Below are positions 1 to 6,702 of a stretch of DNA of 15,124 bases, one piece after another. Origin of the DNA: Clostridia bacterium (GTDB lineage Bacteria > Bacillota_A > Clostridia > Christensenellales > Borkfalkiaceae); contig JAFTIG010000030.1 of the NCBI GenBank assembly GCA_017457015.1, forward strand, positions 1 through 15,124, read 5' to 3'. The notes under the pieces are model-generated. The model did no database searches, had not been told where the DNA came from, and saw only the letters and a list, made by a program, of their open reading frames with translations. Position 1 is the first letter of the stretch; every line of letters begins with the position of its first letter. The position numbers and the translations under genes are program-made.

Positions 1-394
1 GCATAATCTCTAAATCGTTGTCGATTGCAAGGTATGCGTTTGCAAGCGTTTGCGCCTGTACTCCTTGCGTTGCGTCAACTATTAAAATCGCGCCTTCGCA
101 CGCTTTTAAGGAGCGAGAAACTTCGTAAGTAAAGTCAACGTGACCGGGGGTGTCGATAAGGTTAAATATATATTCCTGCCCGTCCTTGGCTTTATAGAAC
201 ATTCTAACGGGCGTGAGTTTTATGGTAATACCCCTTTCACGCTCTAAATCCATTGAGTCAAGAAGTTGCTCTTCCATATCGCGCTCGCTGACCTGTCCCG
301 TCTTTTCCATAAGACGATCCGCGAGCGTACTCTTGCCGTGATCGATATGTGCAACTATGCAGAAATTTCTAATGTTGTTTTTATTGATTGACAT
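1..394 (-). CDS. lepA: Elongation factor 4 (LepA), N-terminal part, runs off the left edge
   Basis: This ribosome-bound translational GTPase is known to act on stalled or mis-translocated ribosomes and in 30S assembly. I translated about 131 codons from the ATG at 392-394 to the window edge. Visible motifs are the G1/P-loop AHIDHGKST near residues 15-23, the switch I region ERERGITIK, the G3 motif DTPGH, and the stretch [18 protein letters not shown] followed by [10 protein letters not shown]. The VQAQTLAN stretch and the length between motifs match LepA rather than TypA or EF-G. The start is preceded by an AGGTAG-like ribosome binding site five or so bases upstream. The gene diverges from the phosphodiesterase gene across an 86-bp gap. 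The remaining three quarters of the protein lie outside the window. Confidence 0.95.
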   Translation of the reverse strand, partial: MSINKNNIRNFCIVAHIDHGKSTLADRLMEKTGQVSERDMEEQLLDSMDLERERGITIKLTPVRMFYKAKDGQEYIFNLIDTPGHVDFTYEVSRSLKACEGAILIVDATQGVQAQTLANAYLAIDNDLEIM

Positions 395-428
395 ATACTA
401 CCTATTTACGATAAAATAATACTGTTAA

Positions 429-457
429 ATTATATACTAAACCCGAAATTTTTGCAA
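429..457 (-). promoter_or_regulatory. Likely housekeeping promoter of lepA
   Basis: Read on the minus strand, a TTGCAA -35 box (457-452) and a perfect TATAAT -10 box (434-429) are separated by exactly 17 bp. The predicted start site lies near 422, giving a leader of about 28 nt before the lepA ATG. The -35 box matches consensus at four of six positions. No comparably good promoter is seen for the divergent plus-strand gene in the same gap. Confidence 0.6.
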
Positions 458-480
458 GCAAATTAAAATAAGGAGTTAAT

Positions 481-1203
481 ATGCGCATAAATAAAGATAG
501 CGTTTTGTTTTCCCGCCCCGTCGCACACCGCGGTCTTTGGGGTGGAAATATTATTGAAAATTCCATACCTGCCTATGAAAACGCCGTTTCTCACGGCTAC
601 CCGATAGAGATTGACGTTTATTGCACCACCGACGGAGTTTTGATGAGTTTTCACGATAAGTCTTTAAAACGCATGACGGGTGCGGACGGATTTATTTACG
701 AAAAATCTTTTGCGGAACTGAATAAACTATCGCTTCTTAACAGCGGCCAAAAAATCCCAACGTTAGACCAAGTTTTAGAGTGCGTTGACGGCAAAGTTCC
801 ACTGCTTATAGAACTCAAAGACCAACCAGACGATAGTTATATAGAAAAATTTGTAGTGCGTATGAAAAAATATAAGGGTGAATTTGCCGTTCAAGCCTTT
901 AACCCACTTTATATAAACAAAGTAAAAAAACTTGCGCCCGAATTTATTCGCGGTATTCTAGGCACGCACGAAAAGGTCGACGGCACGACGCCCTTTACTC
1001 GCTTTATTATAAGAAAACTGCCTTTGAACTTTTTGATTAAACCCGACTTTATAAGTTATAATCATACTGCCCTACCCTTAAAAAAGCGCAAGACTAAAAA
1101 TAAATTTATTTTCGCTTGGACTTTAACCGACCAACTCTCCGCCGACAGGGCGCTATCTCACGCGGACAACGTAATTTTTGAAAACTTTATCCCGAAAAAG
1201 TAA
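481..1203 (+). CDS. Glycerophosphodiester phosphodiesterase family protein
   Basis: Predicted cytoplasmic enzyme of the GDPD family, which hydrolyses glycerophosphodiesters to an alcohol and glycerol-3-phosphate in phospholipid turnover. The 240-residue protein shows the family signature: VAHRG with His16-Arg17 near the N terminus, ENSIPAYENA, the acid pair of EIDVY (Glu43, Asp45), the general acid in FHD (His58), and LLIELKD further on. These are the conserved catalytic and metal-binding positions of the TIM-barrel family. There is no signal peptide or membrane segment, so it is the soluble single-domain type. The ATG start is supported by AGGAG at 471-475. It stands alone, divergent from lepA; an AT-rich hairpin follows the stop and may end transcription. 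Substrate preference cannot be read from the sequence. Confidence 0.92.
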   Translation: MRINKDSVLFSRPVAHRGLWGGNIIENSIPAYENAVSHGYPIEIDVYCTTDGVLMSFHDKSLKRMTGADGFIYEKSFAELNKLSLLNSGQKIPTLDQVLECVDGKVPLLIELKDQPDDSYIEKFVVRMKKYKGEFAVQAFNPLYINKVKKLAPEFIRGILGTHEKVDGTTPFTRFIIRKLPLNFLIKPDFISYNHTALPLKKRKTKNKFIFAWTLTDQLSADRALSHADNVIFENFIPKK

Positions 1204-1219
1204 CATAGAATTTTTTAAC

Positions 1220-1328
1220 ATTAAAAGTTATTAAATAAGATTTCACTTTCATATGAAAAAACAATCAGATTTCGTTATGGAATTTGATTGTTTTATATAA
1301 ATGTAGATATGAAAGCAACTTTTAATAA
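1220..1328. repeat. Imperfect inverted repeat / long hairpin after the phosphodiesterase gene
   Basis: Three successive pairs of complementary segments nest around a loop at 1271-1279: ATTAAAAGTT (1220-1229) with AACTTTTAAT (1318-1327), CTTTCATAT (1246-1254) with ATATGAAAG (1307-1315 region), and an inner stem of about 14 bp around AAAACAATCA (1257-1266) and TGATTGTTTT (1285-1294). The inner hairpin ends in a short T run and could act as the terminator of the upstream gene. The outer pairs, separated by unequal spacers, are more than a terminator needs and resemble a small MITE-like repeat or a structured RNA. No target-site duplication was recognised. Confidence 0.55.
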
Positions 1329-1357
1329 CAATCTATTATCATAAATCATTTTAGATG

Positions 1358-1386
1358 TTGACTTTTTTAAAATAATTGCTTATAAT
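1358..1386 (+). promoter_or_regulatory. Strong sigma-A type promoter for the structured leader
   Basis: TTGACT (1358-1363) and TATAAT (1381-1386) are separated by 17 bp, a near-perfect housekeeping promoter. The predicted transcription start, about seven bases after the -10 box, is near 1393, which coincides with the first bases of the large inverted repeat starting at 1392. This coincidence supports the repeat being the 5' end of an RNA. No other clear promoter was found before the gene at 1685. Confidence 0.7.
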
Positions 1387-1391
1387 AATTA

Positions 1392-1600
1392 TGCTACAAA
1401 TTAAAATTTAATATTTTAAAAATTTACACTAATTTTATAATTATGTATCAATGGGTATAATTGCGGTAGAATTATATCTATTATCGTATTAACAATATCC
1501 ATTGGTCAAACAATTAGTGTTAAATTTTAAGTTGTAGCAAACTTACGAGAAAGGTATATTCTAAATTTGCCGTGTACCGTAAGGTATACGGCATCTTATT
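1392..1600 (+). ncRNA. Structured RNA: rod-shaped leader or independent small RNA, family unknown
   Basis: Segments 1392-1410 and 1521-1539 pair over 19 positions with a single mismatch (TGCTACAA against TTGTAGCA, then TTAAAATTTA against TAAATTTTAA). Inside follow ACACTAATT (1426-1434) with AATTAGTGT (1512-1520), a stem CAATGGGTAT (1449-1458) with ATATCCATTG (1495-1504), and a small apical hairpin (1467-1480). The only large asymmetry is a 15-nt bulge at 1411-1425. After the rod comes a perfect-shaped 10-bp hairpin (1569-1578 with 1583-1592, one G-U pair) capped by a GTAA tetraloop of the GNRA class and followed by a U-rich stretch. There is no credible reading frame. It could be a cis-acting leader of the gene at 1685 or a free RNA; I cannot assign it to a known family such as 6S. 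Confidence 0.5.
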
Positions 1601-1628
1601 TTATGTAAATTCAATTAAAGGCAAAGAA

Positions 1629-1666
1629 CCGTATGAAAATAAATATTTGTTTTCATCGGCTTTTTT
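1629..1666 (+). terminator. Intrinsic terminator directly upstream of the SLOG gene (possible attenuator)
   Basis: CCG-T-ATGAAAA (1629-1639) pairs with TTTTCATCGG (1650-1659), ten base pairs with one bulged T, and is followed by C and six T (1661-1666). It lies only nine bases before the ribosome binding site at 1675-1678, so no promoter fits between it and the gene. Transcripts from the promoter at 1358-1386 must pass it to express the downstream genes. The segment ATACGG (1586-1591) in the preceding hairpin can also pair with CCGTAT (1629-1634) of the terminator's 5' arm, offering a competing fold. Confidence 0.75.
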
Positions 1667-1684
1667 GTTTATTTGGAGATAATA

Positions 1685-2245
1685 ATGAAAACTTGTAGTT
1701 TTTTTGGACATAGGAAAATTGAAGAAACGGAAGAACTTAAAATTCGTTTACAAAACGTTGTTGTCAATCTTATTGAAAATGAAGGAGTTAAAATCTTTTT
1801 ATTTGGCAGTAGGAGTGATTTCAATTCCCTTTGCCACGCCATAATTACAAAACTAAAAAAAAATTATCCGCACATACAAAGACGTGCTTATACCTGTAGA
1901 AATGAAACGTGTACGTTAGAGAAAGAGCGTGCTTATTGGGAAGAGATTTATTCGCATTTTGAAAAACGCCCCGTAACTTTGCTCGGCGTTGAAGAAGAAG
2001 TTGAACATAAAACAAAATGGACTTCAGGGAAAGCGCAATATGTTGAAAGAAATCAAGCAATGATAAATGATAGCGATTTTTGTGTGTTTTATTATAATGA
2101 AGAATATAAACCACCTTTAAGAAAACAAAGCCATAATTCCCTATCTACATATCACCCTAAAAGCGGAACGAAACTCGCTTACGAATATGCAAAACAAAAG
2201 AAAAAAGAAATAATTAATTTGTTCACGCAAAATGGTTTAAGTTAA
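1685..2245 (+). CDS. SLOG-superfamily (DUF1273-like) protein, 186 aa
   Basis: The protein opens with MKTCSFFGHR (FFGHR at residues 6-10), has a central FLFGSRSDFNSLC (38-50) and a late ERNQAMINDSDFCVFYY (121-137) followed by SGTKLAYEYAKQKKKEIINL (160-179). This order matches the Rossmann-like SLOG/DUF1273-type proteins, a superfamily that includes LOG, DprA and several nucleotide-sensing defence proteins. The insertion rich in Cys, Arg and aromatic residues at 62-90 is typical of the short bacterial versions. A TTG lies in frame at 1673, but it overlaps the GGAG binding site (1675-1678), so I choose the ATG at 1685. It follows a structured leader and terminator and is probably co-transcribed with the next gene, 32 nt downstream. 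The ligand and role are unknown. Confidence 0.75.
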   Translation: MKTCSFFGHRKIEETEELKIRLQNVVVNLIENEGVKIFLFGSRSDFNSLCHAIITKLKKNYPHIQRRAYTCRNETCTLEKERAYWEEIYSHFEKRPVTLLGVEEEVEHKTKWTSGKAQYVERNQAMINDSDFCVFYYNEEYKPPLRKQSHNSLSTYHPKSGTKLAYEYAKQKKKEIINLFTQNGLS

Positions 2246-2277
2246 TTTAATTGCCATACATCAATAAAGGAGATTAT

Positions 2278-3018
2278 ATGAAACATTTTACGAAAAGAAC
2301 AGCAGAAACACAAGATTTACTTAAATTTATTTTATGTTTAAAAAGATTTAACCCTAAAACAGAAAACTACGATTCTTTGCTATTAAAAAGTAAGCGTGGA
2401 TTTTTCAGCTATGTAAAAAGATCGTGCAAGCAATTTAACGTACCTTACGACGAACTCTTTGCAGAGAAAGTTTACAAGAGAAATTTGAAAAAAGTTACAA
2501 AGTTATTGAATATTGTTTTTAAGGAATTTGCAGGAAAAATTTGTTTTGACAACGTTGCTTTAGGTTATGCAACCGAAAGAGAATACTATATATTACAAGA
2601 ACGTGCTTTTGAGTTATTGAAAAAGATAGAAAAAATATCTCAAACCGTACATCAAATAATAGAAAAAACAGAAAGTTTCCTTTCCTGCCCGATAGAACTT
2701 AATGAACTTAATATGGAATTTATAGAAAATTCATTTATTATGGATAACAATTTTTATATTGACTTTTTATATAAACGGCTTTGCATAGAAGATTGTAAAT
2801 TTACTAAAAAGGGCAATTTTTCCATTATCAAATCTAACATTGACTTTATTACGCCTGCCACGCTTGTATACGCCATAGAACTATATCGCACTTTAGAAAA
2901 TAATTACGAATTGCACTTATTGCTATGCAATGAAAGTCCCGTATATCTAGAGACTAATTTTTGGGAATTAATAATTTGTGGAACAAATTTAACAGTAAAG
3001 CAAAAATCACTCGAATAA
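2278..3018 (+). CDS. Uncharacterised helical protein, 246 aa, second gene of the SLOG cassette
   Basis: I do not recognise this family. The ATG at 2278 is set by an ideal AAAGGAG site at 2266-2272; an in-frame TTG at 2251 has no such support. The protein is rich in Lys, Leu, Ile and Phe and appears mostly alpha-helical. Residues 36-85 are strongly basic (many Lys/Arg with Phe and Tyr), residues 99-135 look amphipathic and could form a coiled coil, and the C-terminal third carries several aromatic and Cys residues. No signal peptide, membrane helix or catalytic motif is evident. The 32-nt gap and own strong ribosome binding site suggest an operon with the SLOG gene. The stop codon sits in the loop of the following terminator. 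Base composition is AT-rich compared with the core genes nearby. Confidence 0.7.
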   Translation: MKHFTKRTAETQDLLKFILCLKRFNPKTENYDSLLLKSKRGFFSYVKRSCKQFNVPYDELFAEKVYKRNLKKVTKLLNIVFKEFAGKICFDNVALGYATEREYYILQERAFELLKKIEKISQTVHQIIEKTESFLSCPIELNELNMEFIENSFIMDNNFYIDFLYKRLCIEDCKFTKKGNFSIIKSNIDFITPATLVYAIELYRTLENNYELHLLLCNESPVYLETNFWELIICGTNLTVKQKSLE

Positions 3019-3034
3019 TATCGAGTGATTTTTT
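3002..3034. terminator. Bidirectional terminator between the accessory cassette and tex
   Basis: AAAAATCACTCGA (3002-3014) pairs with TCGAGTGATTTTTT (3021-3034) around a six-base loop. The run of T on one side and A on the other lets it act on both strands: ending the plus-strand cassette, whose stop codon (3016-3018) is in the loop, and the minus-strand rarA-tex transcript, whose stop is at 3048-3050. Confidence 0.88.
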
Positions 3035-3047
3035 ATCAACCTAGAAT

Positions 3048-5333
3048 TTATCTACCGAATTTTTTCATTAAAAGTTCGCGGAGTTGGTCGTTAGAGAGTT
3101 CTTTCTTTTCGGCACGCTTCTTCTCTGCGTCGCGTCTGCCTTGTTTTCTTTCTCTATCGGTCTTTTGGTTGCCGACGGCTATACCGTGCGGAAGTTCAGT
3201 CGTCTTCATCGTGAGAGAAATCTTTTTCTTGACCGTATCAACGCCCAAGACTTTAACCTTAACCAAATCGCCAACCTTTAATACGTCCGACGGGTGCTTG
3301 ATATAGTTGTCGGAAATTTGTGATATATGAACTAAACCGTCTTGATGCACGCCGATATCGACGAACACGCCGAAGTCTATAACGTTTCTAACAGTACCGT
3401 TAATTTCCATACCTTCTTTAAGGTCGTTTAGATCCATAAGGTCGCTTCTTAAAACGGGCTTTGGCAAACTGTCACGAATATCGCGACCGGGTTTTAAGAG
3501 TTCGTTTACAATATCTTGAACGGTGGGAACGCCTACACCACATTCTTTAGCGGCGTTATCCCAACCCTTAACTTCTATCTTTGCTTTAATGTCGCCTATC
3601 TTGCCAGCCGCAACGTCGTCTAAAGTATAGCCCGTGAACGATAAAAGTTTTTCCACTGCGGGATAACTTTCGGGGTGAACGCCCGTGTTATCTAAAACGT
3701 TACCGCCGACTATACGCAAGAACCCTGCGCACTGCTCGAACGCTTTAGCACCGAGTTTTTTAACGGATAAAAGGTCTTCTCTCTTCTTAAACGGCTTGGT
3801 TGCTCTATAGTTTACTATCTCTTTTGCGATACCTTTATTAAGTCCTGCAACGTAAGAAAGTAAACTTGGCGACGCGGTGTTAAGATCTACGCCAACGCTG
3901 TTAACGCAGTCTTCAACTACACCGCCTAAAACTTCTTCAAGTCTAGCCTCGGGCATATCGTGTTGATATTGACCTACGCCTATCGACTTAACGTCGATTT
4001 TTATAAGTTCCGCAAGCGGATCAAGTAGACGCCTTGCAATAGAAACCGCACTTCTTTGGGTAACGTCGAAGTCTGGGAATTCTTCAGCGCCGAGTTTGCT
4101 TGCACTATAAACGGACGCGCCCGCTTCGTTTACTACTGCGTAAGAGAGTTCTCTACCGCTTTCTTTAATCATATTTGCAACGAAAATTTCGCTCTCTTTA
4201 CTAGCCGTGCCGTTGCCTATTGATATAACGTTTACTTTATACTTATCGATAAGTTTAAGGAGCACCGTTTTCGCTTCTTCAATCTTGCTTTGGGGTGGCG
4301 TGGGATAAACTACCGCGGTATCTAAAACGTTGCCTTCCGCGTCGATTACCGCAATCTTACAACCCGTTCTATACGCAGGGTCAAGACCTAAAATGGTCTT
4401 GCCTTTAAGCGGTGGTTGAAGGAGCAACGGGCGAAGGTTGACTTCAAACATCTTTATCGCTTGTTCGCTCGCCTTTTCGGTAAGTTCGTTTCTAACTTCC
4501 CTTTCAATCGACGGGAAAATAAGCCTTGAATACGCGTCCGCCGCCGCGTCACCGACGATTTTTGCACTCTCGGTATCGTTCTTAACGTAAACGGACTTTA
4601 TTGCATTTACAAACGCTTCGGTATCGACTACGACTGAAACCTTTAAGCACTCTTCCTTTTCGCCACGGTTAACGGCAAGAATTCTATGCGACGGGATTTT
4701 ATCTATCTTTTCGCTATACTCTGCGTACATATCGTAAGTTTTTGCGTTCTCGTTTTCTAAAAGTTTACAAGCAAGTTCGCCCACTTCAAAAATTTTCTTT
4801 CTAAGCGTTTTTCTGAGTTCCGCGTCGTCTGAAACGCGTTCCGCTATGATATCGGACGCGCCTGCAATCGCCTTTTCCGCACTATCGACGCCCTTTTCTT
4901 CACTTATAAACTCTTTTGCCTTTTCTTTAACGTCCATATCCGTCTGCTCTAAAATGAGTTCTGCGAGCGGAGTAAGTCCTTTTTCCGCAGCAACGGACGC
5001 GCGCGTTTTTCTCTTTTGCTTAAACGGTCTATAAATATCTTCGGCTTCGGTAAGCGTTTCCGCCGCCGCAAGCGCAATAGCGATTTCGTCGGTCATCTTA
5101 CCCTGTTCGGTTATAGACGCTGCGATTTCTTCTTTTCTCTTGTCGAGATTTCTTAAATATTTAAGTCTGTCCGAAAACTCACGGAGCACTTGGTCGTCGC
5201 ACGCGCCCGTCATTTCCTTACGGTAACGCGCTATAAACGGGATAGTATTGCCGTCGTCGATAAGTGCGATTATGTTTGCCGAGTGGTCGGCACGGATTGA
5301 AAATTCTTTTGAAAGTTTTAATGAATAGTCCAT
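3048..5333 (-). CDS. tex: Tex family RNA-binding transcription accessory protein
   Basis: Tex proteins bind nucleic acid and affect transcription and gene expression; they are cytoplasmic and widely conserved. The full-length 761-residue protein has the standard order: a helical N-terminal Tex region, a YqgF/RNase H-like domain beginning near residue 312 (KTILGLDPAYRTGCKIAV), a helix-hairpin-helix region near 480-550 (VDLNTASPSLLSYV), and a C-terminal S1 domain near 643-711 (GTVRNVIDFGVFVDIG ... DGLVHIS). A charged Lys/Arg/Glu tail of about 50 residues follows. It starts two bases after the rarA stop, with AAAAAGG in the end of rarA as its ribosome binding site, so the two genes form an operon. 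Its end is served by the hairpin at 3002-3034. Confidence 0.95.
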   Translation of the reverse strand: MDYSLKLSKEFSIRADHSANIIALIDDGNTIPFIARYRKEMTGACDDQVLREFSDRLKYLRNLDKRKEEIAASITEQGKMTDEIAIALAAAETLTEAEDIYRPFKQKRKTRASVAAEKGLTPLAELILEQTDMDVKEKAKEFISEEKGVDSAEKAIAGASDIIAERVSDDAELRKTLRKKIFEVGELACKLLENENAKTYDMYAEYSEKIDKIPSHRILAVNRGEKEECLKVSVVVDTEAFVNAIKSVYVKNDTESAKIVGDAAADAYSRLIFPSIEREVRNELTEKASEQAIKMFEVNLRPLLLQPPLKGKTILGLDPAYRTGCKIAVIDAEGNVLDTAVVYPTPPQSKIEEAKTVLLKLIDKYKVNVISIGNGTASKESEIFVANMIKESGRELSYAVVNEAGASVYSASKLGAEEFPDFDVTQRSAVSIARRLLDPLAELIKIDVKSIGVGQYQHDMPEARLEEVLGGVVEDCVNSVGVDLNTASPSLLSYVAGLNKGIAKEIVNYRATKPFKKREDLLSVKKLGAKAFEQCAGFLRIVGGNVLDNTGVHPESYPAVEKLLSFTGYTLDDVAAGKIGDIKAKIEVKGWDNAAKECGVGVPTVQDIVNELLKPGRDIRDSLPKPVLRSDLMDLNDLKEGMEINGTVRNVIDFGVFVDIGVHQDGLVHISQISDNYIKHPSDVLKVGDLVKVKVLGVDTVKKKISLTMKTTELPHGIAVGNQKTDRERKQGRRDAEKKRAEKKELSNDQLRELLMKKFGR

Positions 5334-5335
5334 AT

Positions 5336-6649
5336 TTATACCTTTTTGCCTTTTCTTTTTCTGATTTCTTTTATAACGTTTTCATAGCCGTTGTTTTTAG
5401 GATTATAATAAACCCTGTCTTTAAGTTTGTCGGGTAGATACTGCTGTTCTACGTACCCACCGTAGTCGTGCGGATATTTATATCCCGCCTTTTTTTCCTT
5501 ATCTTCTTTACTTGCGAACTCGTAATTTTTTAAATGCGCAGGAACGTTGTCGTCTTTAATATTCACCGCGTCGTCTTCTGCCGCGTACATTGCTTTAACT
5601 ACCGTATTTGATTTTTCCGCTTCGCAAACGTAAATTATCGCTTCGGATAAAGGAATAAGCCCTTCGGGAAGTCCCAAGTTTTGATACGCCAGGAGCGCGT
5701 TAGTCGCAACCACTAGCGCGTGTGGATCTGCTAGTCCCACGTCTTCTGCCGAGTGCACCACCAGTCTTCTTGCAAGTAGTAACGGATCACAACCGCCTTT
5801 AATCAGTCTTTGCATATAGTAGAGCGCGGCGTTTGCGTCGCTACCGCGTAAACTTTTACAGAACGCCGAAAGTATATCGTAATACAAGTTTTCGTCAAAA
5901 GACATTGCCTTTTGTTGAATACTCTCTTCCGCATCTTTAAGGGTTACCACTATTTTTCCACTCGCGTCGGGCGTTGTCGTAAGCGCAGCGAGTTCTAACG
6001 CGTTATAAGCCGTTCTAAGGTCGCCTGCCGCCGTACGAGCGATATGGTCAAAGGCGTCTTCTTCGACCGTAAGGTCGTAGTTACCGAGTCCCCTTTCTTT
6101 GTCCGAAACCGCTTTTTTAAGCGCGGTCTTAATATTTTCTTCCGAAAGGCGTTTTAGTTCAAACACCCTACACCTTGACACGATTGCAGGCGTCATTGAC
6201 GCGTACGGATTTTCGGTAGTAGAGCCGATAAAAATTATATCGCCTTTTTCTATAGCAGGGAGCAAACTGTCGCTTTGGGTTTTATTAAACCTATGGCACT
6301 CGTCAAGTAAAAGGTAGGTCTTTTTGCCGTAAAGTTTCATTGCCGACTGTGCGTCTTCTACCACTCTCTTAACGTCCGCAACGCCACTGTTAACGGCGTT
6401 TAGTTTAACGAAATTACCGTCCGTCCCGTTTGCTATAACGTTGGCAAGCGTGGTCTTACCACAACCGGGCGGTCCCCAAAAAATGCAACTGCCAAGCCTG
6501 TCGAGTTTTATCGCTCGGCGTAAAAGTCCCGTTTCCGAAACTATATGTTCTTGCCCCAAAAACTCCGAAAGCGTTTTGGCGCGCATGCGCTCTGCAAGCG
6601 GTGCATTGCTACTACCGCTATTTTTTGTTGCTATGTCAAATAAATCCAT
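5336..6649 (-). CDS. rarA: Replication-associated recombination protein RarA (MgsA), AAA+ ATPase
   Basis: RarA is a clamp-loader-like AAA+ ATPase that acts at stalled replication forks. The 437-residue protein has the usual N terminus (PLAERMRAKTLSEFLGQEHI), Walker A GPPGCGKTT at 59-67, Walker B LLLDECHR at 113-120, sensor 1 IGSTTENP at 141-148, and the C-terminal clamp-loader-like region with AALYYMQRLIKGGCDPLLLARRL and ASEDVGLADP-like HSAEDVGLADP. The end (YKYPHDYGGYVEQQYLPD) is also typical of the family. The ATG at 6647-6649 gives the expected N terminus although no strong ribosome binding site precedes it. It is the first gene of the rarA-tex operon and diverges from ylbJ across 53 bp. 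Confidence 0.96.
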   Translation of the reverse strand: MDLFDIATKNSGSSNAPLAERMRAKTLSEFLGQEHIVSETGLLRRAIKLDRLGSCIFWGPPGCGKTTLANVIANGTDGNFVKLNAVNSGVADVKRVVEDAQSAMKLYGKKTYLLLDECHRFNKTQSDSLLPAIEKGDIIFIGSTTENPYASMTPAIVSRCRVFELKRLSEENIKTALKKAVSDKERGLGNYDLTVEEDAFDHIARTAAGDLRTAYNALELAALTTTPDASGKIVVTLKDAEESIQQKAMSFDENLYYDILSAFCKSLRGSDANAALYYMQRLIKGGCDPLLLARRLVVHSAEDVGLADPHALVVATNALLAYQNLGLPEGLIPLSEAIIYVCEAEKSNTVVKAMYAAEDDAVNIKDDNVPAHLKNYEFASKEDKEKKAGYKYPHDYGGYVEQQYLPDKLKDRVYYNPKNNGYENVIKEIRKRKGKKV

Positions 6650-6702
6650 ATAAATATTTTACCATATCCGATATTTTTTTTCAAGTCATAATATATTATA
6701 TT

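Noticed and set aside
1392..1600. Firm assignment of the rod RNA to 6S RNA
   Set aside because: Length and rod shape are compatible, but I could not identify the conserved central bubble elements, the sequence is very AT-rich, and it sits as a leader before a gene.
1392..1666. Retron or type III toxin-antitoxin RNA upstream of the SLOG gene
   Set aside because: No reverse transcriptase gene is nearby, the RNA has no tandem repeats as in ToxI-type antitoxins, and the following protein does not resemble ToxN-type nucleases.
1673..1684. TTG start four codons upstream for the SLOG protein
   Set aside because: It overlaps the GGAG ribosome binding site that serves the ATG at 1685, and the family usually begins close to the FFGHR motif.
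3025..3306. Plus-strand ORF opposite the end of tex
   Set aside because: It is antisense to the S1 domain and C-terminal tail of tex, has no ribosome binding site and no recognisable protein features.
6650..6702. Leaderless expression of ylbJ and rarA from the shared 53-bp gap
   Set aside because: Both starts lack a clear Shine-Dalgarno and TATATT-like hexamers lie upstream, but the gap is so AT-rich that such hexamers are expected by chance and no -35 box fits.
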